Below, one piece after another: positions 15,221 through 23,337 of a stretch of DNA of 45,122 bases (its first letter is position 1; every line of letters begins with the position of its first letter). The notes beneath the pieces were generated by a model, which saw only the letters and a list, made by a program, of their open reading frames with translations, was not told where the DNA came from and ran no database searches. The translations under genes and the position numbers were made by a program. This stretch comes from Candidatus Kuenenia stuttgartensis (GTDB lineage Bacteria; Planctomycetota; Planctomycetia; Planctomycetales; Planctomycetaceae), in the NCBI GenBank assembly GCA_945861865.1, contig CAMAWN010000023.1:1-45122 (forward strand). Direction: 5' to 3'.

Positions 15221-16309
15221 TCAATTCGCTGCAAACCAGTACCGAATGGCCGCAATCACGCCGTACGACAGCGCGGCAACAATTCCGGACGCCGGGATCG
15301 TCAGGATCCACGCCCAAATCACACGACGGGCAATCCCCCACTGGACTGCTGAAAATCGTTGAACGGCCCCGACTCCGATGATTGCACCAGTAATCGTGTG
15401 CGTCGTGCTGACGGGGATTCCCATTTGAGCCGTGCCGAACAGGGCTACGGCAGCCGCCGTTTCGGCGCAGGCACCGCTGTACGGACGAAGCTTGGCGAGT
15501 TTCAAGCCCATCGTCTTCACGATGCGCCAGCCGCCGGCCAACGTCCCGAGGCCAATCGCTAGGTGGCAGACCAGCACGATCCAGAATGGAAACGTTTCTT
15601 TGCCAGACTCAAAGCCGACCTGCCGTTCCTTCCAGAGCGTCGCGTACAGCAACGCGGCGACGATGCCCATCGTCTTCTGGGCGTCGTTGGTGCCATGTCC
15701 CAGACTGAATGCGGCGGCAGAACCGAGTTGCACAACCCGGAACCACCGATCCACTTTGGAGGGCAGAGCGCGCCGAAACGTCCACAACAATCCAATGATC
15801 AGAATCAAGCCCAGCACCAGTCCCACCAACGGCGAGATCACAATGTACTGCACCGTCTTGAGGAATCGGTCCCATTGCAGCACGCCGGAGAACTTCGACG
15901 CGTGTGCCATCGCCGCTCCGCCGAACCCGCCCAGCAAGGCGTGCGAGGAACTGGTGGGAAGTCCGACGTACCATGTGATCAGATCCCACACGATGGCCCC
16001 GATCAATCCGGCCAAGATCACGTCGGGCGTGACAAACTCCTTATGCACCATCTTGCCGACGGTGTTGGCAATCGCGACGCCAAAAACCCAGGCGGCCGCA
16101 AAATTCCACCACGCCGCCCACAACACCGCAGGCAGCGGCCGAAGCACCCGCGTGCCGACCACCGTCGCGATCGAGTTGGCCGCATCGTGAAATCCGTTGA
16201 TGAAATCGAACGCCAGAGCCACGATGAGGATCAGCAGCACATACGGATGCTGCACGATTTGCCCCATGTCGCGCACGAATTCTCCAAAGACCTGATCAAT
16301 CACTTCCAT
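15221..16309 (-). CDS. pit: Low-affinity inorganic phosphate transporter, PiT family
   Basis: 362 residues, about ten membrane segments. Both PiT signature repeats are present: FDFINGFHDAANSIATVV near the N-terminus and SLGHGTNDAQKTMG in the second half, plus GLPTSSSHALLGGFGG and GIPVSTTHTITGAIIG, the paired P-x-S-(S/T)-(S/T)-H motifs. It imports metal-phosphate with cation symport and lacks ATP dependence. It lies 39 bp after the DUF47 gene on the same strand, a standard pair in which the PhoU-like protein regulates Pit. Confidence 0.95.
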   Translation of the reverse strand: MEVIDQVFGEFVRDMGQIVQHPYVLLILIVALAFDFINGFHDAANSIATVVGTRVLRPLPAVLWAAWWNFAAAWVFGVAIANTVGKMVHKEFVTPDVILAGLIGAIVWDLITWYVGLPTSSSHALLGGFGGAAMAHASKFSGVLQWDRFLKTVQYIVISPLVGLVLGLILIIGLLWTFRRALPSKVDRWFRVVQLGSAAAFSLGHGTNDAQKTMGIVAALLYATLWKERQVGFESGKETFPFWIVLVCHLAIGLGTLAGGWRIVKTMGLKLAKLRPYSGACAETAAAVALFGTAQMGIPVSTTHTITGAIIGVGAVQRFSAVQWGIARRVIWAWILTIPASGIVAALSYGVIAAIRYWFAAN

Positions 16310-16348
16310 TCGCAGTCGCTCCAGTTTGGCAAGCCGCGGTCGAATCGC

Positions 16349-16975
16349 TCAACTTGCCTTCACGGCGATTTCGTTGAGCACATGCGCCACGTCGCGGCAG
16401 GCATCAACGGTGTTCTCCAACCACGCATACACTTCGCGCTGTTTGATGAACGTCATGATTTCCGGCGGGTTGGCGAACAAATCCGCCTCGACGTTGCGGT
16501 ACACTTCGTCGGCCATGTTTTCCAGCCGGCTGATCTCGCGCAACTCGATGGCCATCTTCTCGGAACTGATGTGCTTTCGGCTTAGACTCACGGCTCGCTG
16601 AACATGGTTGCACGATTCTTGAATGATGAGCGCCATCTTGACCGCTTCGGGCGTCGGTTTTTCGATGCCGTACGCGGTTAGCCGGAACGCTGCCTCTTCC
16701 AGGTTGTCGAGCACGTCATCGAGACTCGTCGCCAGTGCGTGAATGTCCTCGCGGTCGAATGGAGTGATGAACGTCCGGCCCAGCGACGTCAGAATCCCCG
16801 CGACGGCGATGTCGCACTTATGCTCCAGCTCGCGAAGTTCGTTCATGCGCCGTTCGCGGTGATCGAAGTGGTCCACGAGTTCCGCAAACGTCTGTGCCGC
16901 AGTGACGATGATCTTGGTCACAGCGTCGAACTGGTCGAAGAATTTCTGTTCCCGAGGAATCAAAGAGAATCGCAT
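16349..16975 (-). CDS. DUF47 / PhoU-like protein, partner of Pit
   Basis: 208 residues from the ATG at 16975, which has a strong AAGGAG 4-5 nt upstream; an in-frame extension to 17029 is not needed. Nearly all helical, with the DUF47 blocks FFDQFDAVTKIIVTAA, ELEHKCDIAV and TPFDREDIHALATSLDDVLD. Related proteins (Pit accessory protein, TIGR00153-type) stand upstream of pit in many bacteria and tune phosphate uptake. The region between it and the histidine kinase (16976-17104) is AT-rich around 17030-17060 and may hold a promoter of its own. Confidence 0.92.
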   Translation of the reverse strand: MRFSLIPREQKFFDQFDAVTKIIVTAAQTFAELVDHFDHRERRMNELRELEHKCDIAVAGILTSLGRTFITPFDREDIHALATSLDDVLDNLEEAAFRLTAYGIEKPTPEAVKMALIIQESCNHVQRAVSLSRKHISSEKMAIELREISRLENMADEVYRNVEADLFANPPEIMTFIKQREVYAWLENTVDACRDVAHVLNEIAVKAS

Positions 16976-17104
16976 GGTGCTCCTTGAGAGCGCACCGAGG
17001 GCAAACGGCGACCCTCGATAGGTCTTCACAAAAAACGTTACGAATTTTTACGCAAACTTCACGAGCCACAATCTACTCGGACGGCGAACCGACTCGCAAC
17101 CCGG

Positions 17105-18925
17105 TCACACCACTGAGCCGCTCACCACGGGTAGGCGGATGGCAAAGGTACTGCCACGTCCGAGATCGCTGGCGACTTCCACAGAGCCGCCGAAGACCTG
17201 TACCCAATGTTTCACAATCGACAGGCCGAGGCCAGTACCGCCCAACTCACGCGAGCGGGCTTTATCGACGCGATAGAACCGCTCGAAGATGCGGGCTTGA
17301 TGCTGTTTGGGAATGCCGATGCCGGAGTCCTCGACCTCGATCAGCACTCGGCGGCCGTCGATACGCCAGCGCAGCGACACGCGACCGCCCGACGGCGTGT
17401 ACTTGATGGCGTTGTCCACCAGATTATTGAGCACCGTCAGCAAGCCCTCTTCGTCTGCCCAAACGACGACGGTCTCTGGCGGAGGATGCGTCTGCAACAC
17501 GACTCCTTTCGAAGCCGCGACCGGCAAGTACTCATCCAGGCAAACCTGCACGGTGTTTGCGACAGGGACCGGCAACAGTTCGTAGGCGTCCTCGGCCGAC
17601 TCGATGCGTGCGAGACTCAGCAGGTCAAGGATCAGCTTGTGCAGTCGTTCGGCTTGTTCGTCGATCCGTTCGAGAAACTTGCGGTTGTTGTTCGGATCGC
17701 TGATCGCGCCGTCGAGCAGCGTTTCCGTGTAGGCTTGGATCGTCGTCAGCGGCGTCTTCAATTCGTGCGAGACGTTCGACACAAACTCACGTCGCAGATT
17801 TTCGAGTCGCCGCAACTCGGTCACGTCATGCAAGACGAGCACCGCTCCCGGCGGCGGATCGCCCGGCAACGGCGAACCGAGCAACGCGACAATCGCGTTC
17901 GTGCGAGGCACTTCGTATTCGACTCGATCGGGCGTGCGACCGGACAACACCGCCTCGACCACTTTCTGCACGCGCGGATGCCGAGCCGCCTCGAACAGCG
18001 ACCGGCCTGTCGCTTGCGCCGTTGGCAGGTCGAGCAGCGGTCCAGCCGCAGCATTCGCGTACAGAATCCGCTGCCGCGAGTCGATCACGACGACCCCTTC
18101 AATCATCGAGCCGAGCACCGTTTCCATCAGATCGCTGTTCTCGTCCCGCTCGCGCCGATTCGCCTGAAGCTGTTCGAGCCGCTGAGCTAACTCACGGCTC
18201 ATCGTGTTGAAGGCGACGGCGAGCGAGCCGATCTCATCTCGATTCCGCACGATCACTTCCTGTCCGACGTCGCCCGCTGCGATGGCCTGTGCGGCCTGAG
18301 TCAATCGTTCGAGCGGCCTGACCAGTCGCCTCTCCAGCAGATAGGTCGCCAAGAGCGCTAGCAACGTGACCACCACCGCAGTGCCGGCCACCAACCGCGC
18401 AGCAGCCGTCAAGCGTGCCTGAAACGGAGTCCACGGCAACGCGACCCGGACAAATCCGCGAGGTTTCTCGCGCGAGCCGACTCGCACCGCGCAGTATTCG
18501 AACGGCTCGCCAACCGACTGGCTCGATCGTGTCGCGAAGCCGACGCCGTCTTCCGACTCAGACGCCAACTCGATCTCTGGACGGTTGCGGTGATTCTCCA
18601 TCTGCCGCGCATCGGCTGACGAATCGGCCAGCACGGTTCCATCCGCGCGAACCAGAGTCAGCCGAGTGCCGACCTCACGTCCAAGCGACTCCAGCTTCGG
18701 CTGCCACGTCGCCCGCAGTTCTTCGACCAGAGCATCTGACGATTCCCACACTGGCTCGGCCAGCAATCGCAACACCGCCGCCTCGTCCCGCAACCGCTGT
18801 CGCACTTCCGCTTCAATCGCCTCACGCTGGCGATTCTGAAATAGCACGACGAAGACTAACGCCGCCACGACCGACAACGCGGCATACGTCAGGAACAATC
18901 GCCAGAACAACCGAGACGACCACAT
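17105..18925 (-). CDS. PhoR-like sensor histidine kinase (HAMP-PAS-HisKA-HATPase)
   Basis: 606 residues. Membrane segments near 10-30 and 175-197 enclose a ~145-residue periplasmic sensor region; then HAMP (about 195-250), a PAS domain (about 265-365, SMIEGVVVIDSRQRILYANAA), the phospho-acceptor H-box SNVSHELKTPL (His near 383), N-box NLVDNAIKYTP, G1 DSGIGIP and G2 GGTGLGLSIVKH. All catalytic boxes are intact. The ATG at 18925 overlaps the M28 peptidase stop as TGATG, so the two are translationally coupled. The layout is that of PhoR, and the next genes downstream are DUF47 and pit, which favours phosphate sensing. No response regulator gene is in the window. Confidence 0.9.
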   Translation of the reverse strand: MWSSRLFWRLFLTYAALSVVAALVFVVLFQNRQREAIEAEVRQRLRDEAAVLRLLAEPVWESSDALVEELRATWQPKLESLGREVGTRLTLVRADGTVLADSSADARQMENHRNRPEIELASESEDGVGFATRSSQSVGEPFEYCAVRVGSREKPRGFVRVALPWTPFQARLTAAARLVAGTAVVVTLLALLATYLLERRLVRPLERLTQAAQAIAAGDVGQEVIVRNRDEIGSLAVAFNTMSRELAQRLEQLQANRRERDENSDLMETVLGSMIEGVVVIDSRQRILYANAAAGPLLDLPTAQATGRSLFEAARHPRVQKVVEAVLSGRTPDRVEYEVPRTNAIVALLGSPLPGDPPPGAVLVLHDVTELRRLENLRREFVSNVSHELKTPLTTIQAYTETLLDGAISDPNNNRKFLERIDEQAERLHKLILDLLSLARIESAEDAYELLPVPVANTVQVCLDEYLPVAASKGVVLQTHPPPETVVVWADEEGLLTVLNNLVDNAIKYTPSGGRVSLRWRIDGRRVLIEVEDSGIGIPKQHQARIFERFYRVDKARSRELGGTGLGLSIVKHWVQVFGGSVEVASDLGRGSTFAIRLPVVSGSVV

Positions 18926-20955
18926 CACTTCGGTTGTCCCAACGTCACTTTCAACGTCACTCGCTCGCCTTTGCGGAGCACGATGACTTCGACCTCTTCG
19001 CCCGACTTGAACTTTCGCAGGGCGAGATCAAAGTCGTCGAGGCTGCCGATTTTGTTCTTGCCAAGTTCGACGATGACGTCGCCGGCTTTGATTCCTCCTT
19101 TGTCGGCCGGGCTGCCACCAGAGACGCCCGAGAGCGCGTACCCCGGCGTTTCGTTGCCCAGATCAGGAATCGAGCCGAAGTACGGCCGGCTACCGCCACT
19201 GCGAGTTTGAGCCTGATCGCCGGAACCTTTGACTTCGACGTACTGCGGCTTCTCGGTCGTTTGCACGGTTTCCAGCGTGATTTGCTCGACCATGTCGACC
19301 ACGCGTGCCATGCCGGGGTAGTTGATCAGATTCCAATCGTCACCAGGCCGGTGGTATTCGCTGTGCGTGCCAGTGAAGAAGTGCAGCACCGGAATCTTCT
19401 TGGCGTAGAACGACGACTGATCGCTGGGGCCAAAGCCTTCGGGCTTCATCACGAGTTCGAACTTTGACGCAGCGTTCAGCCGATCGAGCTGCCCCTTCCA
19501 ATGCGGCGATGTCCCGGTGCCGTAGACGATCAGTTTCTCTTCTTTCAGCCGGCCGACCATGTCCATGTTGATCATCGCGATGGTCCTGTCGAGCGGATAA
19601 ATCGGCTCGGCGCAATAACGAGCCGATCCGATCAGCCCCACCTCTTCCGCCGTGAACGCGATGAACACCAGTCGCCGTTTGAGCGGTTCTTTGCGAGCGC
19701 CAAATCGCCGAGCCAACTCGATCAGCGACACGGTCCCCGATCCATTGTCGTCCGCTCCGTTGTGAACGTCTTTGACACCGGGTGCCAGCGAGTTCTGTCC
19801 GCCGAAACCGACGTGGTCGTAGTGCGCTCCGATGATGACCGTTTCCTCCGCCAACTCCCCCTGCCCTTCGATGACCGCGATGACATTCTTCACTTCGGCC
19901 TTGATGAGTTCGACCGACGCCTGGCCTTCGGCCTTCCAGTCGGGCAGCACGACCGTTCTCGGCTTGAGGTCTTGGTCGATCTCGGCCTCTAAAGCCGCGA
20001 GCGTCTTCTTGAGCGACGCCTGCAACACCTGATCGAGCGCGACTTGCGTCACATGAAAGATCGGCCCGCCCGCGTTCTGATTGAAACCGGCGTAGCCGAA
20101 CTTCATCAGCACATCCGTCTCAACCTTCTTCGTCGCGTCACGCTGTTGCTGAGCCTTTTTGACCGCCTCGTCCAGTTTTTCGCGAGCCGCCTTCACGGCT
20201 TCGGCGTTGTTCGCATCCGCTGCGAGCAGCGCTGCGGCGGCATCGACGACCGGTTCGGCTGCGTCCTTCGCTCGCTGCTTGGCCTGCTCGATTTCCTTCT
20301 TGCCGGACGCAACATCGTTGACGAACAGAATCGCCGCCGCCCCTTTGCCGAAGGCGTTGCCGATCTTCGCTCGCAAATCCGAGTGACGTGACTGACCGCC
20401 GTGCCCCGTCGCGAATGGCCCGTGAGCATCCGACTGCCGAGGGGTCTTGCGAATCACGATCACGACTTTTCCTTTGACGTCGATCCCTTCGAGATCCTGG
20501 TACTTGTCGTCTTTTGCGTCGATCGCATAGCCGCCGAACACCAACTCCGCGTTGAAGGTTCCCGACGCTCCGAACGAACAGACTTGGAAGTCCTTGTCGA
20601 TTGCCAACTCGATAGTCTTCCCTTCCGGACCGACCAGCTTGAGCGTGTTCGTCGGCCCCAGCTTCGCACCGGTGGTCATCGTGAATTCCTGAAACGGATC
20701 GCCCCCGGCCTTGGTGACGTTCAGCCCCGCATCCTTGAATGCCTTGGCGACGTAATCCGCCGCCACGTTCAGCCCGTTGGTCCCGACGCCGCGTCCTTCG
20801 AGTTCATCCGACGCGAGGTATTTCAAATCCGACGTCAACCGCGTCACCACTTCGGGAGCGACTTCCGCCGACCCGCCGGAACCGATGGCGAACACACACG
20901 CCAAGAATCCGACAGACCAACAAATTGCGGATCGGCGGGAAAACAGAACTCGCAT
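18925..20955 (-). CDS. Secreted M28-family metallopeptidase with C-terminal PDZ domain
   Basis: 676 residues. The N-terminus (RRSAICWSVGFLACVFAIGSG) is a signal peptide. The M28 zinc core is complete: GAHYDHVGF (His and Asp), HNGADDNGSGT (Asp), FTAEEVGLIGS (Glu-Glu) and MINMDMVGRL (Asp), with the late His in THSEYHRPGDDW. A PA-type insert and a Lys/Ala/Glu coiled-coil-like stretch (about 235-285, EQAKQRAKDAAEP) precede the second half of the peptidase domain. Residues about 590-676 form a PDZ domain (GYALSGVSGGSPADKGGIKA). Likely an extracytoplasmic aminopeptidase acting on peptides. Coupling to the sensor kinase gene by a TGATG overlap suggests joint expression. Confidence 0.93.
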   Translation of the reverse strand: MRVLFSRRSAICWSVGFLACVFAIGSGGSAEVAPEVVTRLTSDLKYLASDELEGRGVGTNGLNVAADYVAKAFKDAGLNVTKAGGDPFQEFTMTTGAKLGPTNTLKLVGPEGKTIELAIDKDFQVCSFGASGTFNAELVFGGYAIDAKDDKYQDLEGIDVKGKVVIVIRKTPRQSDAHGPFATGHGGQSRHSDLRAKIGNAFGKGAAAILFVNDVASGKKEIEQAKQRAKDAAEPVVDAAAALLAADANNAEAVKAAREKLDEAVKKAQQQRDATKKVETDVLMKFGYAGFNQNAGGPIFHVTQVALDQVLQASLKKTLAALEAEIDQDLKPRTVVLPDWKAEGQASVELIKAEVKNVIAVIEGQGELAEETVIIGAHYDHVGFGGQNSLAPGVKDVHNGADDNGSGTVSLIELARRFGARKEPLKRRLVFIAFTAEEVGLIGSARYCAEPIYPLDRTIAMINMDMVGRLKEEKLIVYGTGTSPHWKGQLDRLNAASKFELVMKPEGFGPSDQSSFYAKKIPVLHFFTGTHSEYHRPGDDWNLINYPGMARVVDMVEQITLETVQTTEKPQYVEVKGSGDQAQTRSGGSRPYFGSIPDLGNETPGYALSGVSGGSPADKGGIKAGDVIVELGKNKIGSLDDFDLALRKFKSGEEVEVIVLRKGERVTLKVTLGQPK

Positions 20956-21020
20956 TGTTTGACCCTCACATCAAATTGAGCACCGTCGCGTAAAATTCAA
21001 CGACAACCACGGATTGGAAA

Positions 21021-21650
21021 CTACGCTCGCAGCATTCGATAGGCTCGGTAGGTGTATTCGACACCGCTGTAAACCGTCACGGCTACGGTCGCCCACAAGA
21101 CGATGTTGCGGGCGAGAATCAATGGCGAGACTGCGGCAAATCGAGAATCCATCGACAGCAGGCTGCCGGTCACGGCCATGCACTGCAACACCATTTTGAT
21201 CTTGCCGCTCCAGACGGCGGAGAAGTCGCGGCCGTGTTGTTCGAGGAACGCTCGCAGACTGGTGACGAACATCTCGCGACCGAACACGATCAGGGCCATC
21301 CAGGAATTCACTCCCGACTCCGGCTTAGCCACCAGAAACAAAAATGCTCCGCAGATGATGATTTTGTCGGCGAATGGATCGAGGATGCGGCCGAGCGTCG
21401 TGACCAAGCCGTAGCGCCTCGCGATGAACCCGTCGAGCGCATCGGTCGCGGCCGCGATCACAAACACCGCAGCCGCCGCGATCCAGGACGAGCCGAGCGA
21501 GATCATCGCAAACAGCACGACGGCTAGAACCAGCCGAGCCAACGTGATGAAATTCGGCACGTTCAACGATCGCCGATCAATGCGAGGCAACGGCGGCGCT
21601 GAGGCAATAACCGCATTCGTGGTTTCAGCAGTCGGGTCCGTGACTGGCAT
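21021..21650 (-). CDS. pgsA: CDP-diacylglycerol-glycerol-3-phosphate 3-phosphatidyltransferase
   Basis: 209 residues. The CDP-alcohol phosphotransferase motif D-G-x2-A-R-x8-G-x3-D-x3-D is intact in DALDGFIARRYGLVTTLGRI followed by LDPFADK. Several membrane segments follow. The enzyme makes phosphatidylglycerol phosphate, the first committed step to PG and cardiolipin, in the inner membrane. A Pro/Ala-rich N-terminal ~30 residues precedes the catalytic part. It starts 3 bp after the rimO stop, so the two are co-translated. Confidence 0.92.
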   Translation of the reverse strand: MPVTDPTAETTNAVIASAPPLPRIDRRSLNVPNFITLARLVLAVVLFAMISLGSSWIAAAAVFVIAAATDALDGFIARRYGLVTTLGRILDPFADKIIICGAFLFLVAKPESGVNSWMALIVFGREMFVTSLRAFLEQHGRDFSAVWSGKIKMVLQCMAVTGSLLSMDSRFAAVSPLILARNIVLWATVAVTVYSGVEYTYRAYRMLRA

Positions 21651-21653
21651 TCC

Positions 21654-23036
21654 TTATTCCTCAGCCGCAATGACACCGAGCAAGTCGTAATCCTGACGGG
21701 CTACGATGACGATCGGAGCGATGTCGCCTGGTTCGAGGCCCTCGGCTTCGATGTAAACCGTGCCGTCGATGTCCGGCGCGTCGGCGAACGTGCGGCCGAC
21801 GAAGACACCAGGCTCGTCGGCTTCGCTGTCGATCAGCACATCGAGTTCGTAGCCGACCAGCGTGTCGGCGAAATCGAATGCGATCTGCTGTTGCACTTCC
21901 ATCAGTTCGTCGCGGCGAGCATTCTTGATCTCTTCGGGCAGATGATCGCTCAGCTTCTCGGCGGGAGTACCGGGTTCCAGCGAGTAGGTGAAGACACCCA
22001 TTCGTTCAAACTTCGAGTCGAACACGAACTTTTTCAACTCCTCAAACTGCTCGTCGGTCTCACCGGGGAAGCCGGTGATGAACGTCGTCCGCAGCACCAG
22101 ATTCGGAATGCGATCTCGCAACTTGTGGACGAGTTCGACAGTTTGGTCGCGGTTCACTCGGCGCTGCATTCGCTTGAGCATCGTGTCGTTGATGTGCTGC
22201 AACGGCATGTCGAGGTACGGCAGAATCTTCTCGCTGCCGGCAATCGTCTCGATCAGCTCGTCGGAGAAGTTGATCGGGTACAGATACATCAGCCGAATCC
22301 AATCCAGCCCTTCGACTTGATCGAGCTGCCAGAGCAATTCCGTCAGCCGCACTTTGCCGTACAGGTCGAGGCCGTAATACGTCGTGTCCTGCGCGACGAT
22401 GATCAGTTCCCGCACACCATCCGCGACGAGTTCTTTCGCCTCGGCGATGATCATCTCGATCGGTTTCGTGATGTGCTTGCCACGCATTTTCGGGATCGCG
22501 CAGAAGGTGCAGGTCCGGTCACAGCCTTCGGAAATTTTCAGATACGCGAAATGATCCGGCGTGATTCGCAGCCGAGCCTGATCGTTCATCGCCTTCATCG
22601 GAGCCGGTCGGAACAGCGTCCGTTGCTCGCGCTGCTGGCCGAGTAGTCGATCCGCGACCTTTGTGATTTCATCGCGGCCGAAGACGCCGACGATGTGGTC
22701 GATGTCCGGCATCTCATCGAGCAAACTGCCACCGACACGCTCCGGCAGGCAGCCGGCGACGATGACGCCCTTCGTGCCACCGGCCTTCTTCAGATCGAGC
22801 ATTTCTTGAATGACTGACTTCGATTCAATCCGCGATTGCTCGATGAAGCCGCAGGTATTGATGATGACGAAGTCCGCCCCGTCCGCCTCCGAGACCAGCG
22901 AGTAGCCATCCAGCGACAACGTGCCGAGCATCTTCTCACTGTCCACAAGGTTCTTCGGGCAGCCGAGACTCACGAAGGCATACGTCCCCTTCGAGATGGT
23001 TTCGGCGGAGGTCAGCGGCACAAACGTAGATGACAC
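21654..23036 (-). CDS. rimO: Ribosomal protein uS12 methylthiotransferase RimO
   Basis: About 460 residues from a GTG at 23036 (MSSTFVPLTSAET...); the frame is open to a TTG at 23105, but a TACAAT promoter-like box at 23084-23089 lies inside that extension, so the GTG is preferred. N-terminal UPF0004 domain with SLGCPKNLVDSEKMLG, radical-SAM cluster motif CDRTCTFC, and a C-terminal TRAM domain (LVGYELDVLIDSEADEPGV). The extra 4Fe-4S cysteines are in CPKN, NTCGF and AGCLPER. It methylthiolates the conserved Asp of ribosomal protein uS12 using S-adenosylmethionine. First gene of rimO-pgsA. Confidence 0.95.
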   Translation of the reverse strand: MSSTFVPLTSAETISKGTYAFVSLGCPKNLVDSEKMLGTLSLDGYSLVSEADGADFVIINTCGFIEQSRIESKSVIQEMLDLKKAGGTKGVIVAGCLPERVGGSLLDEMPDIDHIVGVFGRDEITKVADRLLGQQREQRTLFRPAPMKAMNDQARLRITPDHFAYLKISEGCDRTCTFCAIPKMRGKHITKPIEMIIAEAKELVADGVRELIIVAQDTTYYGLDLYGKVRLTELLWQLDQVEGLDWIRLMYLYPINFSDELIETIAGSEKILPYLDMPLQHINDTMLKRMQRRVNRDQTVELVHKLRDRIPNLVLRTTFITGFPGETDEQFEELKKFVFDSKFERMGVFTYSLEPGTPAEKLSDHLPEEIKNARRDELMEVQQQIAFDFADTLVGYELDVLIDSEADEPGVFVGRTFADAPDIDGTVYIEAEGLEPGDIAPIVIVARQDYDLLGVIAAEE

Positions 23037-23083
23037 GGCAAGATTCTTTTCGACAGAGCGGACGATTTCCAAAACAGTGCGGG

Positions 23084-23089
23084 ATTGTA
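23084..23089 (-). promoter_or_regulatory. Possible -10 box for rimO
   Basis: TACAAT on the minus strand, about 48 nt before the chosen GTG start of rimO. The best -35 candidate, TTGCTC at 23110-23115, is 20 nt away, longer than ideal, so the call is weak. Confidence 0.3.
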
Positions 23090-23165
23090 GCGGCACTTCG
23101 AGCAATTCAGAGCAAACCAGCCGATCATTTCGAGGATTTCCGTGTTGTCGGATTCCGTCGCGACA

Positions 23166-23224
23166 CCAGCACGACGCGCCAGCGAGTGTTTATCGAACAA
23201 TCACTCGCTGGTGCGTCGTGCTGG
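23166..23224. repeat. Dispersed palindrome, ACGACGCGCCAG family (copy 2)
   Basis: Arm 23166-23188 (CCAGCACGACGCGCCAGCGA then GTG) pairs with arm 23202-23224 over 23 positions with a single G-T-type mismatch and a 13-nt loop, the best-preserved member in the window. It stands between the divergent rimO and kinase genes, so here it cannot be a simple terminator for either. Confidence 0.9.
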
Positions 23225-23301
23225 AATTTTTGTCCTGTCGAAACATTGATCTGTCGTGGGAACAAGTCGTGGACCACTCTTTCTCGCACGCTGTTGGCCG
23301 G

Positions 23302-23307
23302 TACAAT
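23302..23307 (+). promoter_or_regulatory. Possible -10 box for the Ser/Thr kinase gene
   Basis: TACAAT on the plus strand, 31 bp before the TTG at 23338. No good -35 hexamer is found 17 bp upstream. Its mirror-image counterpart stands before rimO, fitting a divergent promoter region. Confidence 0.3.
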
Positions 23308-23337
23308 CCCGCGCCAATTCAGAAAGTTGAGCGTCCA

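Noticed and set aside
15563..16585. A 340-codon plus-strand frame opposite pit and the DUF47 gene
   Set aside because: Antisense shadow; the minus-strand genes have clear PiT and DUF47 motifs.
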